Positions 33,839 to 47,500 of a DNA stretch of 64,000 nt are shown in pieces. Positions within the stretch are counted from its first letter, which is position 1; every line of letters starts with the position of its first letter. The notes beneath the pieces are model-generated. The model worked only from the letters and a program-made list of their open reading frames with translations, did no database searches and was not told where the DNA came from. This DNA comes from Maylandia zebra (lineage: Eukaryota > Chordata > Actinopteri > Cichliformes > Cichlidae), in NCBI RefSeq assembly GCF_041146795.1, contig NC_135174.1, positions 17,008,878 through 17,072,877 on the forward strand. The letters are read 5' to 3'. The position numbers were made by a program, and so were the translations under genes.

Positions 33839-35588
33839 TCCTTCTGTCCCGAGCCGAGTACTTCCACTCACGAACATGCAACTTACAAGCAAAATCTGCG
33901 ACGTGTAAAGCCAATCGGGAAATATTAACTTGACGCTTTCAGATTGTTTTCTCGTTTTGCTTTTAAAAGCCGAGGTCCTCTGTCTTGTTTGCTCTTAATG
34001 ATAGAGCGCTCTGAGGCTGTCTTCTATGCTTCTAGCGTCTCAATAGGAAGGCACCAGTCCAGTGGATTTGTTCTGCAAGGGGCAGGATTACAAATGCGGG
34101 GCAGATGGGACATAATAGCAGAAAACATCTCAGATTTTTGTCGTGCCTAAGTAACAGGCAAGGGTAAAAATCTGGCTTTTTGGAGTTGTCCCGTAGCCTA
34201 AATGCTTTGCTAAAAGAAAAAAAAGAAAAAAAGAAGAAGAAGATGACCTTAGAGAGAGAAAGCGAGTGGAAGAAAGAAAGAAAGAGAGATGGAGGGGGGG
34301 AGAGGGGGAGAGAGGCCCCAAGGTGCGCTTTTTTTTTTTTTTTTTTTTATCAGCGGTGCCAGCTATTATTTATGCGCGCTTCAGAGCCGTGCATGGCTAA
34401 TGGGGGAGCAGCTATTCATGAGGCGCTCTGTGCAAATGCACCTGCCCCACTCATTCAAATGCTGCCTCTTTTCTTTCCTTCTCTGGCATAATAATGACAT
34501 TAAATGTGAAAATATACGGTTAAATATACATCAAAAAGACTACTCAATCAGATATTTGTGCATAAGAAATGGCTGGTAAAGTCTGATCTCCAGACTATCA
34601 TTACACAGGGGGGAAAAATGTAGAGCAGTATTTTATATTATGTTCATTAAAATGAATGTCGTGGAATAGCATACACGGGGAAACATATCATAGGATTTCA
34701 TGAATAAAATATTTTCAAATAAAAATTTCCATCCGTTTGGATTGCGTGGTTTTTAAACTCGTTTTAAATCCTTATTAAAACAGACTGTTTGCCTGACATG
34801 TATGCAAAAAGCCTTTTGTGTTGTTTATCCAACTGGATGAGTACGCCTATGTGTGTTTAAATAGCTAATAGGACGACATATTTTTTCAGTAATAAATGAC
34901 GAGAGCTGTGCCGTTTCTTTCCTGGATGAGGTCCTTTGATGGGTTCGGTGGGTTACATGGGAAGTCAGGGAACACTGCATTTTTGTTCCCGGATTGACTC
35001 ATAACCCCGAGTCCGAATTAAACTCAAAACATTCACACAGTACAATGCCCTCTTTATTTTCCGTCCACAATTCAAATACATCCTTCAGTGTCACTCAGCG
35101 GAAGTGAACGATATGAATCAATTGCCGGTTGATCCGTGTAACTGGGCCATTTGTTCTAAAATGAATGTCGATGCTCGATGTTGTACTGCACCCCCTTTCA
35201 TCCCCAATAGATTATTCATCTCACCTGGTGACGCTGACTTGCCCCCTGATAAATGGCTAATTAGATAAATTGGGTGATGGACAAACTGATAAATTAGAAA
35301 AGAATTAGATGCCCGATTAAAGAAACTGTTATCAGCCAATTACACTTACACAGAATTAGACTTTAGAGCCTCGTTATTGACTACAAACCAATGTAAGCTT
35401 TAAAATCATAGAAAAAAAGGAAATGATAAATTATTCTTGGACTTATTTCTTGATTTTTCTCAGATTCTTCTAAATATAATTCGTGTAGGTCTGCGTCATC
35501 ATACCGCGACTTACTTCCTACGTCATCACATGGCGATTACATTTTGTAAACAGTCAGCGGCAGTTCATAGGGAGTTAAAAAAGAAGCC
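33839..35588. other. Head-to-head spacer between lgi1 and fra10ac1
   Basis: Coding exons point away from each other across about 1.75 kb, so both promoters should lie here. No other exon was seen. A purine-rich stretch (34200-34320) and a T run (34330-34348) sit nearer lgi1. The segment near fra10ac1 has ETS- and CRE-like sites. Confidence 0.6.
35485..35545 (+). promoter_or_regulatory. fra10ac1: Probable fra10ac1 core promoter with ETS- and CRE-like sites
   Basis: Within 100 bp upstream of the start codon are two CRE-like cores (tgcgtcatca at about 35492 and ctacgtcatc at about 35518), the second directly joined to an ETS-type ttacttcct, and followed by an E-box cacatg. No TATA box is seen. 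This arrangement fits a housekeeping-type promoter. The human CGG repeat has no counterpart here. The assignment rests on motif matching only. Confidence 0.4.
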
Positions 35589-38500
35589 ATGGATGATCTT
35601 GTGAAGGTAAACTTTTATACATGCGATATAGTCGCGTCTCTTCTTTTGCAAACAAGGCTGTGAGGACGCGTTCGCGTAGTTGTTAGCAGCCAGTTATCCC
35701 CCTCACAGATACGTGTGTCGGTGCTGCCTACTAACGCCGTGTTGGTTCCTGACTGCTTCACTGGTCACAGTCAGGGATGAGCGGTGTCTGTGGCGCGTGA
35801 CAGGTCCAAAGCGGTCAAAGCACGAGCTAAAGCGCGTGCCTGCGTGAAATTCACAGCAGTCAGAGTCGCCGTGCACCTGCTACAGTGTCATAGCTCGTTT
35901 CTGATGACGGGACCTCCAAAATATCTCACTTTATTCACTATTTCATCCATCATTGAGCACTTGCTCTGCCACACCGAGTGAGGGAAAGCTATAGTCTCTC
36001 GTTGTAACAGTTACTCCATTTGTCTTCTTTTAGCCAGACATTTGGTGACTTTGAGAGATAAATTACACAAAAACAATTTTTTTTACATCATTAAAATGTG
36101 ATTTCCGATTTCTGGGTGTGTTCTATGGGTAATATCGTTGCTTATATTGATAAATAGGCTTCAGCCAAATAGATTTCTGAAGGGGTTACATATAACATAA
36201 AGAAATGACCTGTTTTGAAAGTATTTTTATGACTCTGCATTATTGTACCAACCTTTTGTTCAACATTATTATCAGTACAGACCGTTCTGGCCACTTTAAA
36301 TGTCTCTATAGAGGTATTTTGTTATATTTGTTGCACTTTTATTGCTACACCCAAGGCAGGATCTTTCTTGACAAAGACATTTTTAATGTCAAGGAAACTT
36401 TTCACATGGATAAATAAAGGCTATATAAAATTTACATTTCCAAATATTGATTGCAGCTTCTACTTGTGACAGGAATGTGTTTTCTGGGTAGAAATGACTT
36501 GATATCATCGAGCTATGCAGACATGTTTGACAGATTACAGGCCAACCGGATATTATTTTTTTCAGCAGACAATCACTTTTGGGGCGAGACACTGGGTCAA
36601 ATTCATCCCATATCCATTAAGATGGACTTTTAGATCAACCAGTCTGGGTTAAATAAATGAAGAGATGATTTTATGGAAGCTCGAAACATTCATGAGACAT
36701 GAGAACTGTCTGTGTTCCCACTAAATTTGGAGGCCGGCACTTGTGGAATAAAATAGAATGGGATCATTCTAGTTTTTATGTTTTCATGTCTTAATTATAT
36801 CGGACAATTATGTGATAATAGATGCTTTTCTCCAAAAAACAGTGTTGTGAATACCTAAAAACCTAACAATAAAATCTCTCTCCTACTCTCTGTTTATTCA
36901 TGTCAGACAGGAAACTTGTAGACACTTATTATAAAGGAATGCTTGGCCTGAGACAAAATTGACCTGGATCAAACTATAAAGGCATAGAATATGTTCTAGT
37001 TAACTTAAACCTGACCTGTTATGCTTCCTGTTTTCTTTATTTTCTGTTATATTTATACCCTTACAGTATTAAACATGATTAATGTTTGAAAGAATGAGGT
37101 GAGACTGCTGCAGCTGAGTTTCTGTTTTATGTTTTTTCCCCCACCTTTGGGTCTCTATGGTGTGAAAGTGAGGAGCCATCTATAATATGGTTAATTTAAG
37201 CACATAGGAGCTCAGTCCACCTGCTGTTTGAACCCATTCTTTATCAACAATCAAAAGAAAGTTGACTTAAACTGATGGGGTCTGTTTTGTTTCAGACACA
37301 GAAAGCACTGATCAGAGGAAATATGCAAAAATGCCCTCCCTCATTCAGAAATGCATACTTTAATGGTTTTATATATATGTGTGTGTGTATATGTGTGCAG
37401 CAGATGTTAATACATAGTGTCATGTTTACTCTAAGATCAGTCATTACCCTATTTGTGTCACAAGTTGCAATACATGTCTCACAGTTAGGATGTACAGTAC
37501 AAGTGTACGCATGCATTTTTTAACTAATATGCCTAATTTTGCCAGAAAGTGTGTGGATGATTCACAAATCATCAGATATGATTCACAAATCACTTCCTGT
37601 GTTTCCTCAGGTTCACGGGGGCGGCGGTTATGACTCTGACTTCAGTGATGAAGATGGACAGGGAGAGTCCTCACAGAGAGGCCTTAAAAGGTCAAATGAA
37701 GGCTACAGAATTATTTAGGCTCAATGATACTTTTTCGCTTTATTCACATTTGGCTCAACTGAACTCCTGGTACTGTATCTGTGCTGACCAAATGAGATGG
37801 GATTGTACAGATGATAATATGAATAAACACAAGTGTTTTTAATCCATTTTTTTCACAAGCTTTCTGCTATTATGTGTACCTTCTACAGGAAACATGAGGA
37901 GGAAATCTTACAGAAGCCGTTTCAGAAAGGTCGCCACTCTAAGGTGGCTCACCGCAGCTTGCACTCAAATGAAGTGGACAGGTATGGTGACTAATAGCAG
38001 ATCGAAGAAGTGCTAATAGCTTTTAGCTGCTCGCATTTTACCTATGCACACTACAGTTAATGTCACTTCTTATGGGCCAATCTGATTAAATGCTCTCAGT
38101 GGATTGTTTTTTCTTTGCAAGCTATCACACATGATCTTGTTTAGTTTTTTTGTCTTTTTTTGATTAAAAATGCATCATTTATATTTATATATATTTTTTT
38201 GTTTTGTTTAGAGAAGAAGCCCGGAACAGACGAGCCCATCTGATATCCATGAACGCCGTATCCTTTCTCAATTTATCATTTCTTTCGGCTGTGAGTAGAC
38301 GACGAAGAGGCTGATGAAACGTAACTTTTTAAGATATTAAAATGTGATGCGGTGGGAAATTTTAGGCTGTTTACAGTTGCAAAAGTTAACATTGAACAAC
38401 AGAATGACCTTAAGCAGATGTCTCCAGTTTGAGCGGCACAAGAAGTTTGTCGGTGATTACATACTGTACTACGGGGGACAGATGGTTGACTTCAAGCGCT

Positions 38501-41460
38501 CAGTGTGAGTAATCTTACTCACAGTCAACTCTGGGGAACAGTCAGCTTCTGTCACTCCAGGCAAAATAATGGCAATATGTCTATACATCACTGCAATCCA
38601 GTTAATCATTTCATTAAAATTGATAGTTGCAGAAGTTGTTTTTCGGTTTATGCGCGCTCATAAACGTTGTCATTTTACATTTATTCCCCGTAGAGCCAAG
38701 GACAAAACAGATCTAGACGTGCTGCGTGAAAACCATCGTTTCCTCTGGAGGGATGAGGACGAGGAGGACATGACATGGTGATCAACTTAGTGGCATCAGT
38801 AATAATGAATTAGTTTTTTACCTGTTCAGTTCTCTTCCGAAAAGTCTATACGTTACATTAGAAGTTAGTTAATGATGTGTGTGCTGATTTTCTTAGTTGC
38901 TTGTGGGGTTTTTTCTGTGGCAGGGAGAAAGAATTGGCCAAAAAGTATTATGACAAGCTGTTTAAAGAATACTGCATAGCTGACCTCAGCAGATACAAGG
39001 AAAACAAGGTGAGAGGAATGGAAATATAATTGATTTCTTATTCATTTTTAAACAGTAATACAGCTTATGTAAAGCAGTTTCTGTATGATATGATAGCATT
39101 TTTGAATATTTGAAAGCATTTAAAAATTGTCATATAAAAAAAGGCAGTTTCACACAAGGTGCAGGAATTAAAACCTGAAGGTAGCACTTCATGATACCAT
39201 GCTTAACCCCTGGGGGGTCTTGGGTCGATTTGTGGCTCTAGGTCCGATAGTGTATGCATTTTTCTAAGACCCCCCAGGGGTTAATAAATTATACATTTAT
39301 AGTTAAATAAACTTTAGTATAAAGTTGATATAAAGTGAATGCTAATGTTAGCTAATCATGAGTAATATTCATGTTACTTATGTAGTTTTATTTATTGCAT
39401 TATGTCAACGAATGGATTATAATTACAGTCTGACAACTTAAGCACACATGACATTTACTATACTGTAGTAAACTACATGTGTCAGTTATTACCAAAAGGT
39501 AATAACTCAAGTTTAGCCCCCTATAGCATGTCTTAGTAACACACTTGGGCCATTATTTTCCCCAAAATCTAACCAAGCAGCCAGTTAAAATCAAAGTAAA
39601 CAGAAGGTAAAACAGGGAAAGGATCAGGACACATCTCCAGGTTCACAATGTTGTGACTGCTTGCACAGTTAGGTTCAGAATCTGTTGGAGAGACAGAGGC
39701 TTTCCTCTGAACGTCACAGCAGTTGCCTTTAAATCAAACACTCAAGATGTGATGGAAGTGCCGACTTCAGCTTTAATTCGGAGGCTTTTACACAAATGTT
39801 TTCATTTCTTTTATGCAGAGTCTCTCATATTTGGAGGATCAAAATTAATTGGACAAACTGACATCATTTTAAATATAAATATTGTTTTTAATACTTGGAC
39901 GAAACTCCTTTAGAGTCCATGACTGCCTGAAGCCTAGAACCCACTGATGTCACCAAATGCTGTTTCTATTCTTGAGATGCTCTCCCAGGATTTTACTGTA
40001 GCCTCCACGGTTTGCTGCTTGTTTGTGAGTCTCTCTGCGTTCAGCTTTATCTTCATTAAACTGAAAAACATGCTGCATTGAGTTGAGATCAGATGAAACT
40101 CTCAGGGTGCTTTTGCACCATACTTTGGGTCATTATCCATTTGTACTGTGAAGCACTGTCAAAGCCATCTTCTGTGGGTCTTTCAGGCTTTTTAGTGTTG
40201 CTGAGCTGTCCACTACTCCTAAACTTTCTACTGTCCCCCTGATAGGTTAATGTTATTTTTTGTCAATTAAAATAAGTCCACAGATCAGTCGCATCTCGAT
40301 TGTTTGATTTCAAATCCACTCTGGTGGTATACGGAGTCAAAACTACAAAAATTATGAACCAATTTCTAAATCCTAGAAATCGATTTATCACTAACGCACC
40401 TACATGCGCTATAAGATAACATTACAGTGCCTGTAGATACCTCAGCAATCAGCGTTACAAGGACCTGCTCCAGTATTCCAAAAAAGATTACACTAATTAT
40501 CCCTGCAGTGTTGCCATGTGTAAAGGTTAATATTACCTAAGTCTCACTAATCTCCATAATAGCGAGCCCATTTTAGCCTGAAGTTGGGGGTATGATGTGT
40601 TCTGGCGCTCTGCTCTGTCTCCAGTGATCGCTGAGCCTTTTTGGAGCGAGGCCAATGTTTAAAACTGATGAAAAGTGGCACACGTGTGGCCCAACTCAGT
40701 ATCTCCTGCATTTGTGCTGATGAGTTTTCTGTGCACACATCTCTTTTACGCTTACACCTCCGACATGGCGCACAATACACAATACCTGGAATTATCTATG
40801 TTTATCGGAGGCACTGTAGGTAAATTGAAACATTTCAATTTAAAAAGTCCAAGCCGCTAAACACTAAAAGGTTGTGCACTTGATTTATTCACTAGTTATT
40901 CTAAAACGCCTACGAATAAAAATATAAAGGGCGAGTTGCAATACGTGGGGTCAAAAGGACACCACTTACTATAGATGTGTTTACATTAACAAGTTAATGT
41001 GCATGCACAGCATTTAATAATAAGAGTGCATGGGTGAATAAACACAAATATATGCAGTCCTTATATTCTCAGTTGTTTTTCTGATCCAACTGCCTTCGAA
41101 AACTAATAAGCATTAAAAGGTGGGAACAACACAGCTATGGCTTGCAAGCTATATGGATGGAAATGGATCTGATGCTTTAGTTGGTTTCGTGTATATGATT
41201 TTGCTCATTTATGCTCATTTAAAAAAATCTGTGCCCAACAGTTTGGATTTCGATGGCGGACAGAGAATGAAGTCGTCTCTGGAAAAGGTATGGCATACAC
41301 CTGTTATATGCTTGCATGGTCCTGCTAATGTTGCTGTGTCGAGCACTTGCATTTGATTCGTAGTGAGAATAAGGAAGAGAATAAGCTGGAAAACAGCCTG
41401 GAGAGGTGGAGGTATGCTGCGGGGAGAGGAGGGATGCAAGTCAGTTGAAGCAACACAGAG

Positions 41461-41545
<85 letters not shown>

Positions 41546-44500
41546 AGGGGACGGGTGCAACAGTCATGCTGCAAGGAGCAAAGGTAGTGAAGGTAGAATA
41601 AAATACCTGGGGTCAACCATCCAAAATAATGCAGAGCTCACAGGGTGGAGTGGGTGGAGACGAGTGTCAGGGGTGATTTGTGACAGAAGGAAGAACAAAA
41701 GGTAGAAAGAAGCCAAGCTGGAGATGCTTATATTTTTAAATGGGAGTGATCATGATGGACAAGATTAGAAATTAGGCACTTTATATTGTAAGGTAAAGAC
41801 CCTACAATAATACAGTAATACGCAATATTAGCCTCCTAAGACCCGAACTCTTCCACGTCATGCATTTTTAATTTCTCTTTGGTATTTGGGCTGATTGGGG
41901 CCCGATGAGTGTAAAAACAAAGAATTACCAGATTATTATTTTTTTACCTTATTTTTGTTTTTAAGAAAAATAAGAGCCACATATGAGGATATTCATTTAA
42001 AATTTTGATAGAACAGTAGCAGTATAATGTCCTTGTAAGTGGATATCAGGCCCTTGTAGAGCAAAATTGAGTATTTTGGTCTAAATAACCCACATATGTA
42101 GGTCCTAGGAGGTTAATAATGAACCCCAGTAATCAGACTACCCCCTTTGAGCAAGGCGACGGTGGGACGGGAAAAACTCCCGCTTAACAGGAAGAAACCT
42201 CCAGCAGAACCAGGCTGAGGGAGGGGAAGCCATCTGCCACGACTGGTTGAGTGAGGGGAGGAAGACAGGAAAGGCAGCATGTAGGATATGCAGGGCGGTG
42301 GTGGTGATAGGGTGAAGGGAGGAAGATGATCTGCTGTGACGAGCCCTAAGGGGAGAAGTGATCTTAAATTGCAGTAAAAAGCATACTTGTTGAGCAAAGA
42401 GATCCGATTTAATCAAGAGGCTGGAACCGAATCCTTATTGCATAATATTCTATGTAATGCTGACATAAAGTCCGGATTCAGGGAGGTGTTGGAGATATTT
42501 TAATCACTATTTGTTACGTTTTTGCTTGCAGTGATGCTCTAAATTCACATTTTAGTGAACCTCAGTGAACCATAGTGAAGTGGGATTATAGCTTTCTCAC
42601 CCACACCTCACATCCTTCTCCACTAGATGGAGACAGAGATAAAGACAATTCACACAGCAGTACATCAGCTATGATTGGTGCTTCCCTTCAGGAGTCTCTC
42701 CACATGTCAGGCTCTTTAAAAAAATCTGCCTGCTGCAATTTGGTTTGACTTTATGGCTCTCCAGAATGGCGTCATAAATCTTTAAACGATTTGACCTTTC
42801 ATCTGAATTTTCTTTCCGTGTTTGCTTGTGGCTTCCCATCTTAAGCAGCCGCGGATTAATCTGTCCATTGATACCCAACACTGTAGCTTTCTGATAGCGC
42901 TGGACTAGCTTGATGGTTTGGCAGTGGTTCCATGATTACTGTTGCTATTATTGCTCAGGATTAGTACAACACCTCTCTGTCTACCGCTGCGTTTGTGTGA
43001 CAGTGGTATTTATAAGTTTACCTGGAAGGACAATAGCTGCTGCTCAGCAAGGGAGCCTGCCTTGACAGCTCATTAATAAAGTGAGCTTCACACACATACA
43101 CAATCTCATATACACACATACACATATGCAGAGTCATTTAACATTTAAATTATTATTATAATTATGTTTATACCAGTACAACCTCACAAACACACAAACA
43201 GCGTGTCTGGGAAAGCTGACTAAACCAATATGTTGTTCCGGATTAAGACAGTGTAATCTTGGACTCTGACAGTTCAAGCCATGTAGCAGTACTCTACAGG
43301 AAGTGGGATTAGATTAGGTCAGATGCACTGCACTTTAGCTGCCTCAGCTGTGATTTGTGGACATTAATAATTACTAGAGACATGCTCCTTAAGTACTGTT
43401 TAGAGCATGGGACTCTAAACCCTCTCCAGTGAGATCAATACTAAATAAATTCTGTAAGTTGGGCCTGACGCCCCCGTTCAGACGTGAAGAATACACTGGT
43501 GCAAATCTTTGTCATGGATTGAGTGTAACATGAGTTTGATTTGATTTGTAAGCTGATATAGGGTGTCATCAATCACAGACACTTGAATCTTGGCAACAAT
43601 CTGTTGGCGAGTCATCAACGTGAATGTTTTTGATTTATTGTTCAATTACCAGCAGTTCCACTTGGACTAAGTGTTGCTAGTCCGAGCTCGTGTAGTACTG
43701 CTTCCCGTCAATTAAACTGATCTTGTACCACCTCCGATGGCCACTTTTTACTTTTGCTCTGGCATGAATACCTTTTTTGGAAACCATCCCCTTATCATCG
43801 CTGCTTTCTGTGCACCTCAGATCATGCTGGTGGATAATGCTGACTAGTCTCCATCCAATAAGGTTGGATCACGAAGAACACTGACCTTTCTTTTCATTGC
43901 TATAGTGTTATATTGGATCAAGGAGTGCACAGTACCAAAAGGTTTCATTCTCTCTTCTTTTTGGGGGGGATCACAGGTTATCCTCCCACTGGAATCTTGC
44001 TGCCGATTTTTTTGAAGAATGAGATGTACTTCTAGTCCTTGCTGATAACTTTCTTTCTCTCATCTCAGTGCCTTTATACTTCTGAAAGTTCCACATGAAT
44101 TCCTGTAGTTGAATATAACAGAAAGCTACAAATGTCTCATATTAACAGATCTTAAAGGTACTTTCTTGGTTTTCTTTTTTTTTTCTAAACAGAAGTTGTC
44201 ATTTGTGTTTGGGAGAGTAGCATGAAAACTTCTAGAGTTATACTTGGTTGCATACAAGCGAGTATAACTGTGGACTGTGGCTTTCCATGGAGGGTACATG
44301 GACATGTATTCACCCTCTGCCTATGAGATAGATATGGATAGCATTGCAATAGTGACATATTCATATAAACAATGAGCAAAGTTTCAGAAAATGAGTCGAG
44401 ACTGCTATGAACATCTTTTTTTTTTTTCGTGCTCTTGACTGCAAACACACAAGCATGAACCACTTGCTGTTCATTTTTAAATATGCGGGGCAGCCAATCA

Positions 44501-47500
44501 GAAGACAGTTACTTTAAAGTTCAAGAATAAAAACATAAACAAAATAGCTGAGGCTAGGTTGTTGTAGGTGGGCCTCCTGTCAGGGTACACACTGACACAG
44601 CAGGAGTTAGGTTTGACCCAGCTTCTGCTGCCTTGGAATAAATGCCACTGGTAGCCGAAATGTGAAGCCACTTTTAGCAATATACTACTGTCACACTTCA
44701 ATGAGTGGTTGAAGACTGGCAAAACAAAATTAGGGCCAGGTCTGCGACTGCTTGCAATCACTGGCGTTAAAACCACATTAAGATGTTATTAGTTTGCAAT
44801 TGATTGCATGCAACTGCTAACTTGACCCCAATCTGTTTATGATAATAGGGCAATGAACTGTGTTGTATTGCAAAAATCTGCTGTTTAGACACAGAAATTG
44901 ATGTTTCTAACATTCAGAGTTTAGCCAGAAATTCCTCTACAAGTGTTATATAATATCAAATTAAAATTACTGCTGGGATCTGCTAAGTCAAGTCAACTAC
45001 TGTAAAGCTGTTCTCACTGGCGCACATTGCCAATAATCAGCTGGGGTCAATCTGTGTGCGTTTGTAAATGAGATTATTTGCAAACCTTCACCAATCTGTC
45101 ACAGAGAGTCACAATCAGTCGCAGTCAGTCTGCAACTGTTTTGAGACAAGTTGCCTCCCAACTGGCAACCTATGCAACTGTTTTGCGTTTGAAAGCTGTC
45201 GACCACACGCTGTGGGTGTTGCAGGCTCAAACTGTGGGCGACCAACTGATCACTGCAGCAACTTGCAGTGAAAAAATTCAGTGCAGTTACCAGGCAACCA
45301 CAGATTGGTTGATTTAATTATTTTACGGTCGCAAAAAGGGTGCCATGACATGCTGATTTAGTTGATATGATAATCAGTTTCCTTTTTTTGGCTTTTCATT
45401 GTTTGGTGTCACATTTTTACTTATTTCATTTTGCTCTGTCCTGGATTTTCTACTGTTTGCTTATCTAAACGTTTGATCCTGCCTCTGCTCCATCTACATT
45501 TATTTGTTGTTGTCAGGTTCATATAAAGCAACTACTCCACCCTTAAATGAGCAAATTCAAATAATGTTATATACTATCCTACATCCTGGTGGTTTCCTTT
45601 CAATTTAAATAAAACAAAAGTGACAAGCCAATTTAATTTAAGGGGTGAGATCGTTTCTGTTGCTTTAAATGATTCCTTCGGCTCGGCCTGTGTTCTAGGC
45701 AGGCTTTGCACATAGTAAGTATATCCTGCTGGGCTCTCATTTGCCAGACAAAATACATCAGCTCCAGAGAAGTAACTGAGTGTATTTTAAGTGTGAGAAG
45801 TGGAAGCTCATTATCCGACAGTGCTCAAAGCTTTCAGAGTTTCCCAGTCTAACAGCGGCCAGTGTCACTGTCTCCATTCCTATTGTTTCAAAGTGTGAGT
45901 GTCAGAGTGTACCCTACAAATGTCAAAATTTGAATATTTCTCTGTGTTTTAAAGAGGGACACATAGATGTAACACAGATATTCTTGTGCAGATAGAGTAT
46001 AGAATGCTTTCATAGTACTTTGTAATGCTATTTAGTCTGAGCAGTGAACTCAAAGTCATTGTGGAAGACAGACCCCATAAAAACAAAAAGCAGGCTAAAC
46101 CTGATCAAGCATCAGAGGTGGGAGTGGGTGGTCAGAGAAGCATCCATCTGATTCCTAGTTACATTTCCAATATTTGAAAAGTCTGCCTGAGGGAACCATA
46201 TATTTTCCACAGGCTGCACTTTTATTGAAGGCATTTTACTTTGGGAATAGGCAAGGTTAGAGTCCTGGTGAGTATCAAGATTTAGCTGAAAAACAACAGC
46301 GGATGCAGACACTCACAGTGACCACCTGAAGTCTGCATCCTCACAGGCTTTTCAGTCACTAAATGATCTGAAGGGTCATTTTGAGTTATTTAAGAGTACA
46401 GTACAGTCCATGTACCTTTGAACAGAGTCAGCTCACTGTGCAGCAGTAGAAGCTGTTGCATGTGACAAGCAGTTTTGTGATGATCGTGATATTAAACAAA
46501 CAGGTCAGCATTATGGGAAACTTGCGTATTTGCTTTTGCTTACAGCCCTGACCCTAAGAAACAGGAGTTGACGTGTATCATCTCTCTGTCTGTTTGTCTT
46601 ATGGCAATAAAGTCCGCCTGCCAGCATCTCTTCATCTCTATTCATCAGTCTGTTTGCTGCCTCTTAGGAGTAGCAGTCTAAGCAGCCTCTCTCTCTGTCT
46701 CTCTGCTAACATCCTCCAGCTCATCTGGGTGGGGGGGACACAAAGGTGTTCCCAAGCCAGCCGAGAGAGCATGTCCTAGGTGTGCCCTCGCCTAGGAGGC
46801 GTCCAAGATGCCAAACGACCTCGACTGGCTCCATTTAATAATGAGAAGTACCGGCTCTACTCCAAACCTTTGCCGAATGACTGAGCTCCTTACCTTATTT
46901 CTAAGGGAGAACTCAGCCACCCTTTAAAGCCAATTACTCGATCTCATTCTTTTGGTCACTACCCAGAGCTCGTAGCCATAGGTGAGGGTGTGAACATAGC
47001 TCAACCAGTAAATCGACAGCGTCGCTGTTTTCACCACGAGCGACTGCTACAGTGCCCGCATCACTGCTGGCACCACACCAGTCCGTCTGTCAATCTCCCG
47101 CTCCACCCTCCCCTCGCTTGGGAACAACTCCTCCGCTTGGGGCACCAATTCGTCCAGACCCAGAGTGGGCACTCCACCTTTATCTGGCGTCACACTTGGA
47201 GGTGCTAATTCTCATTCCCACTGTCCTCACAAGTGACCTCGAACCGTTCCGCTGCGAGTTTCACGCCACCTTCTCATGAAGCCAACATAGCCAGATAGTC
47301 CACAAAACACAGAGATGAGATCCTGAGCCCACAAACGCAGAGACGCTCCGCAACCTGGCTGCGCCTAGAAATTCTGTCCATAGAAAATCAAAATCCCTTC
47401 ATCTTACTAATTAAAAAGTAAAAGAAAACAAACTACAAGCATTGGTATTTGTGATTTTAAGAAAAAGTTTTTATGGGATTGATGTGTTAGACTTTTAAGT

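Noticed and set aside
33838-33892. Upstream in-frame ATG as the lgi1 start
   Set aside because: The downstream ATG at 33838 gives a length (550 aa) and signal-peptide position closer to known LGI1 and has a better Kozak context. The upstream start is not excluded.
40547-40780. Cys-rich minus frame (CAPCRRCKRKRDVC), possibly a transposase zinc domain
   Set aside because: It is too short, no flanking transposase sequence was found, and the cysteine spacing fits no recognised finger.
41325-41616. Long open frames of Thr-His or Cys-Val repeats on both strands
   Set aside because: They are translations of the (GT)n microsatellite and have no start or splice context.
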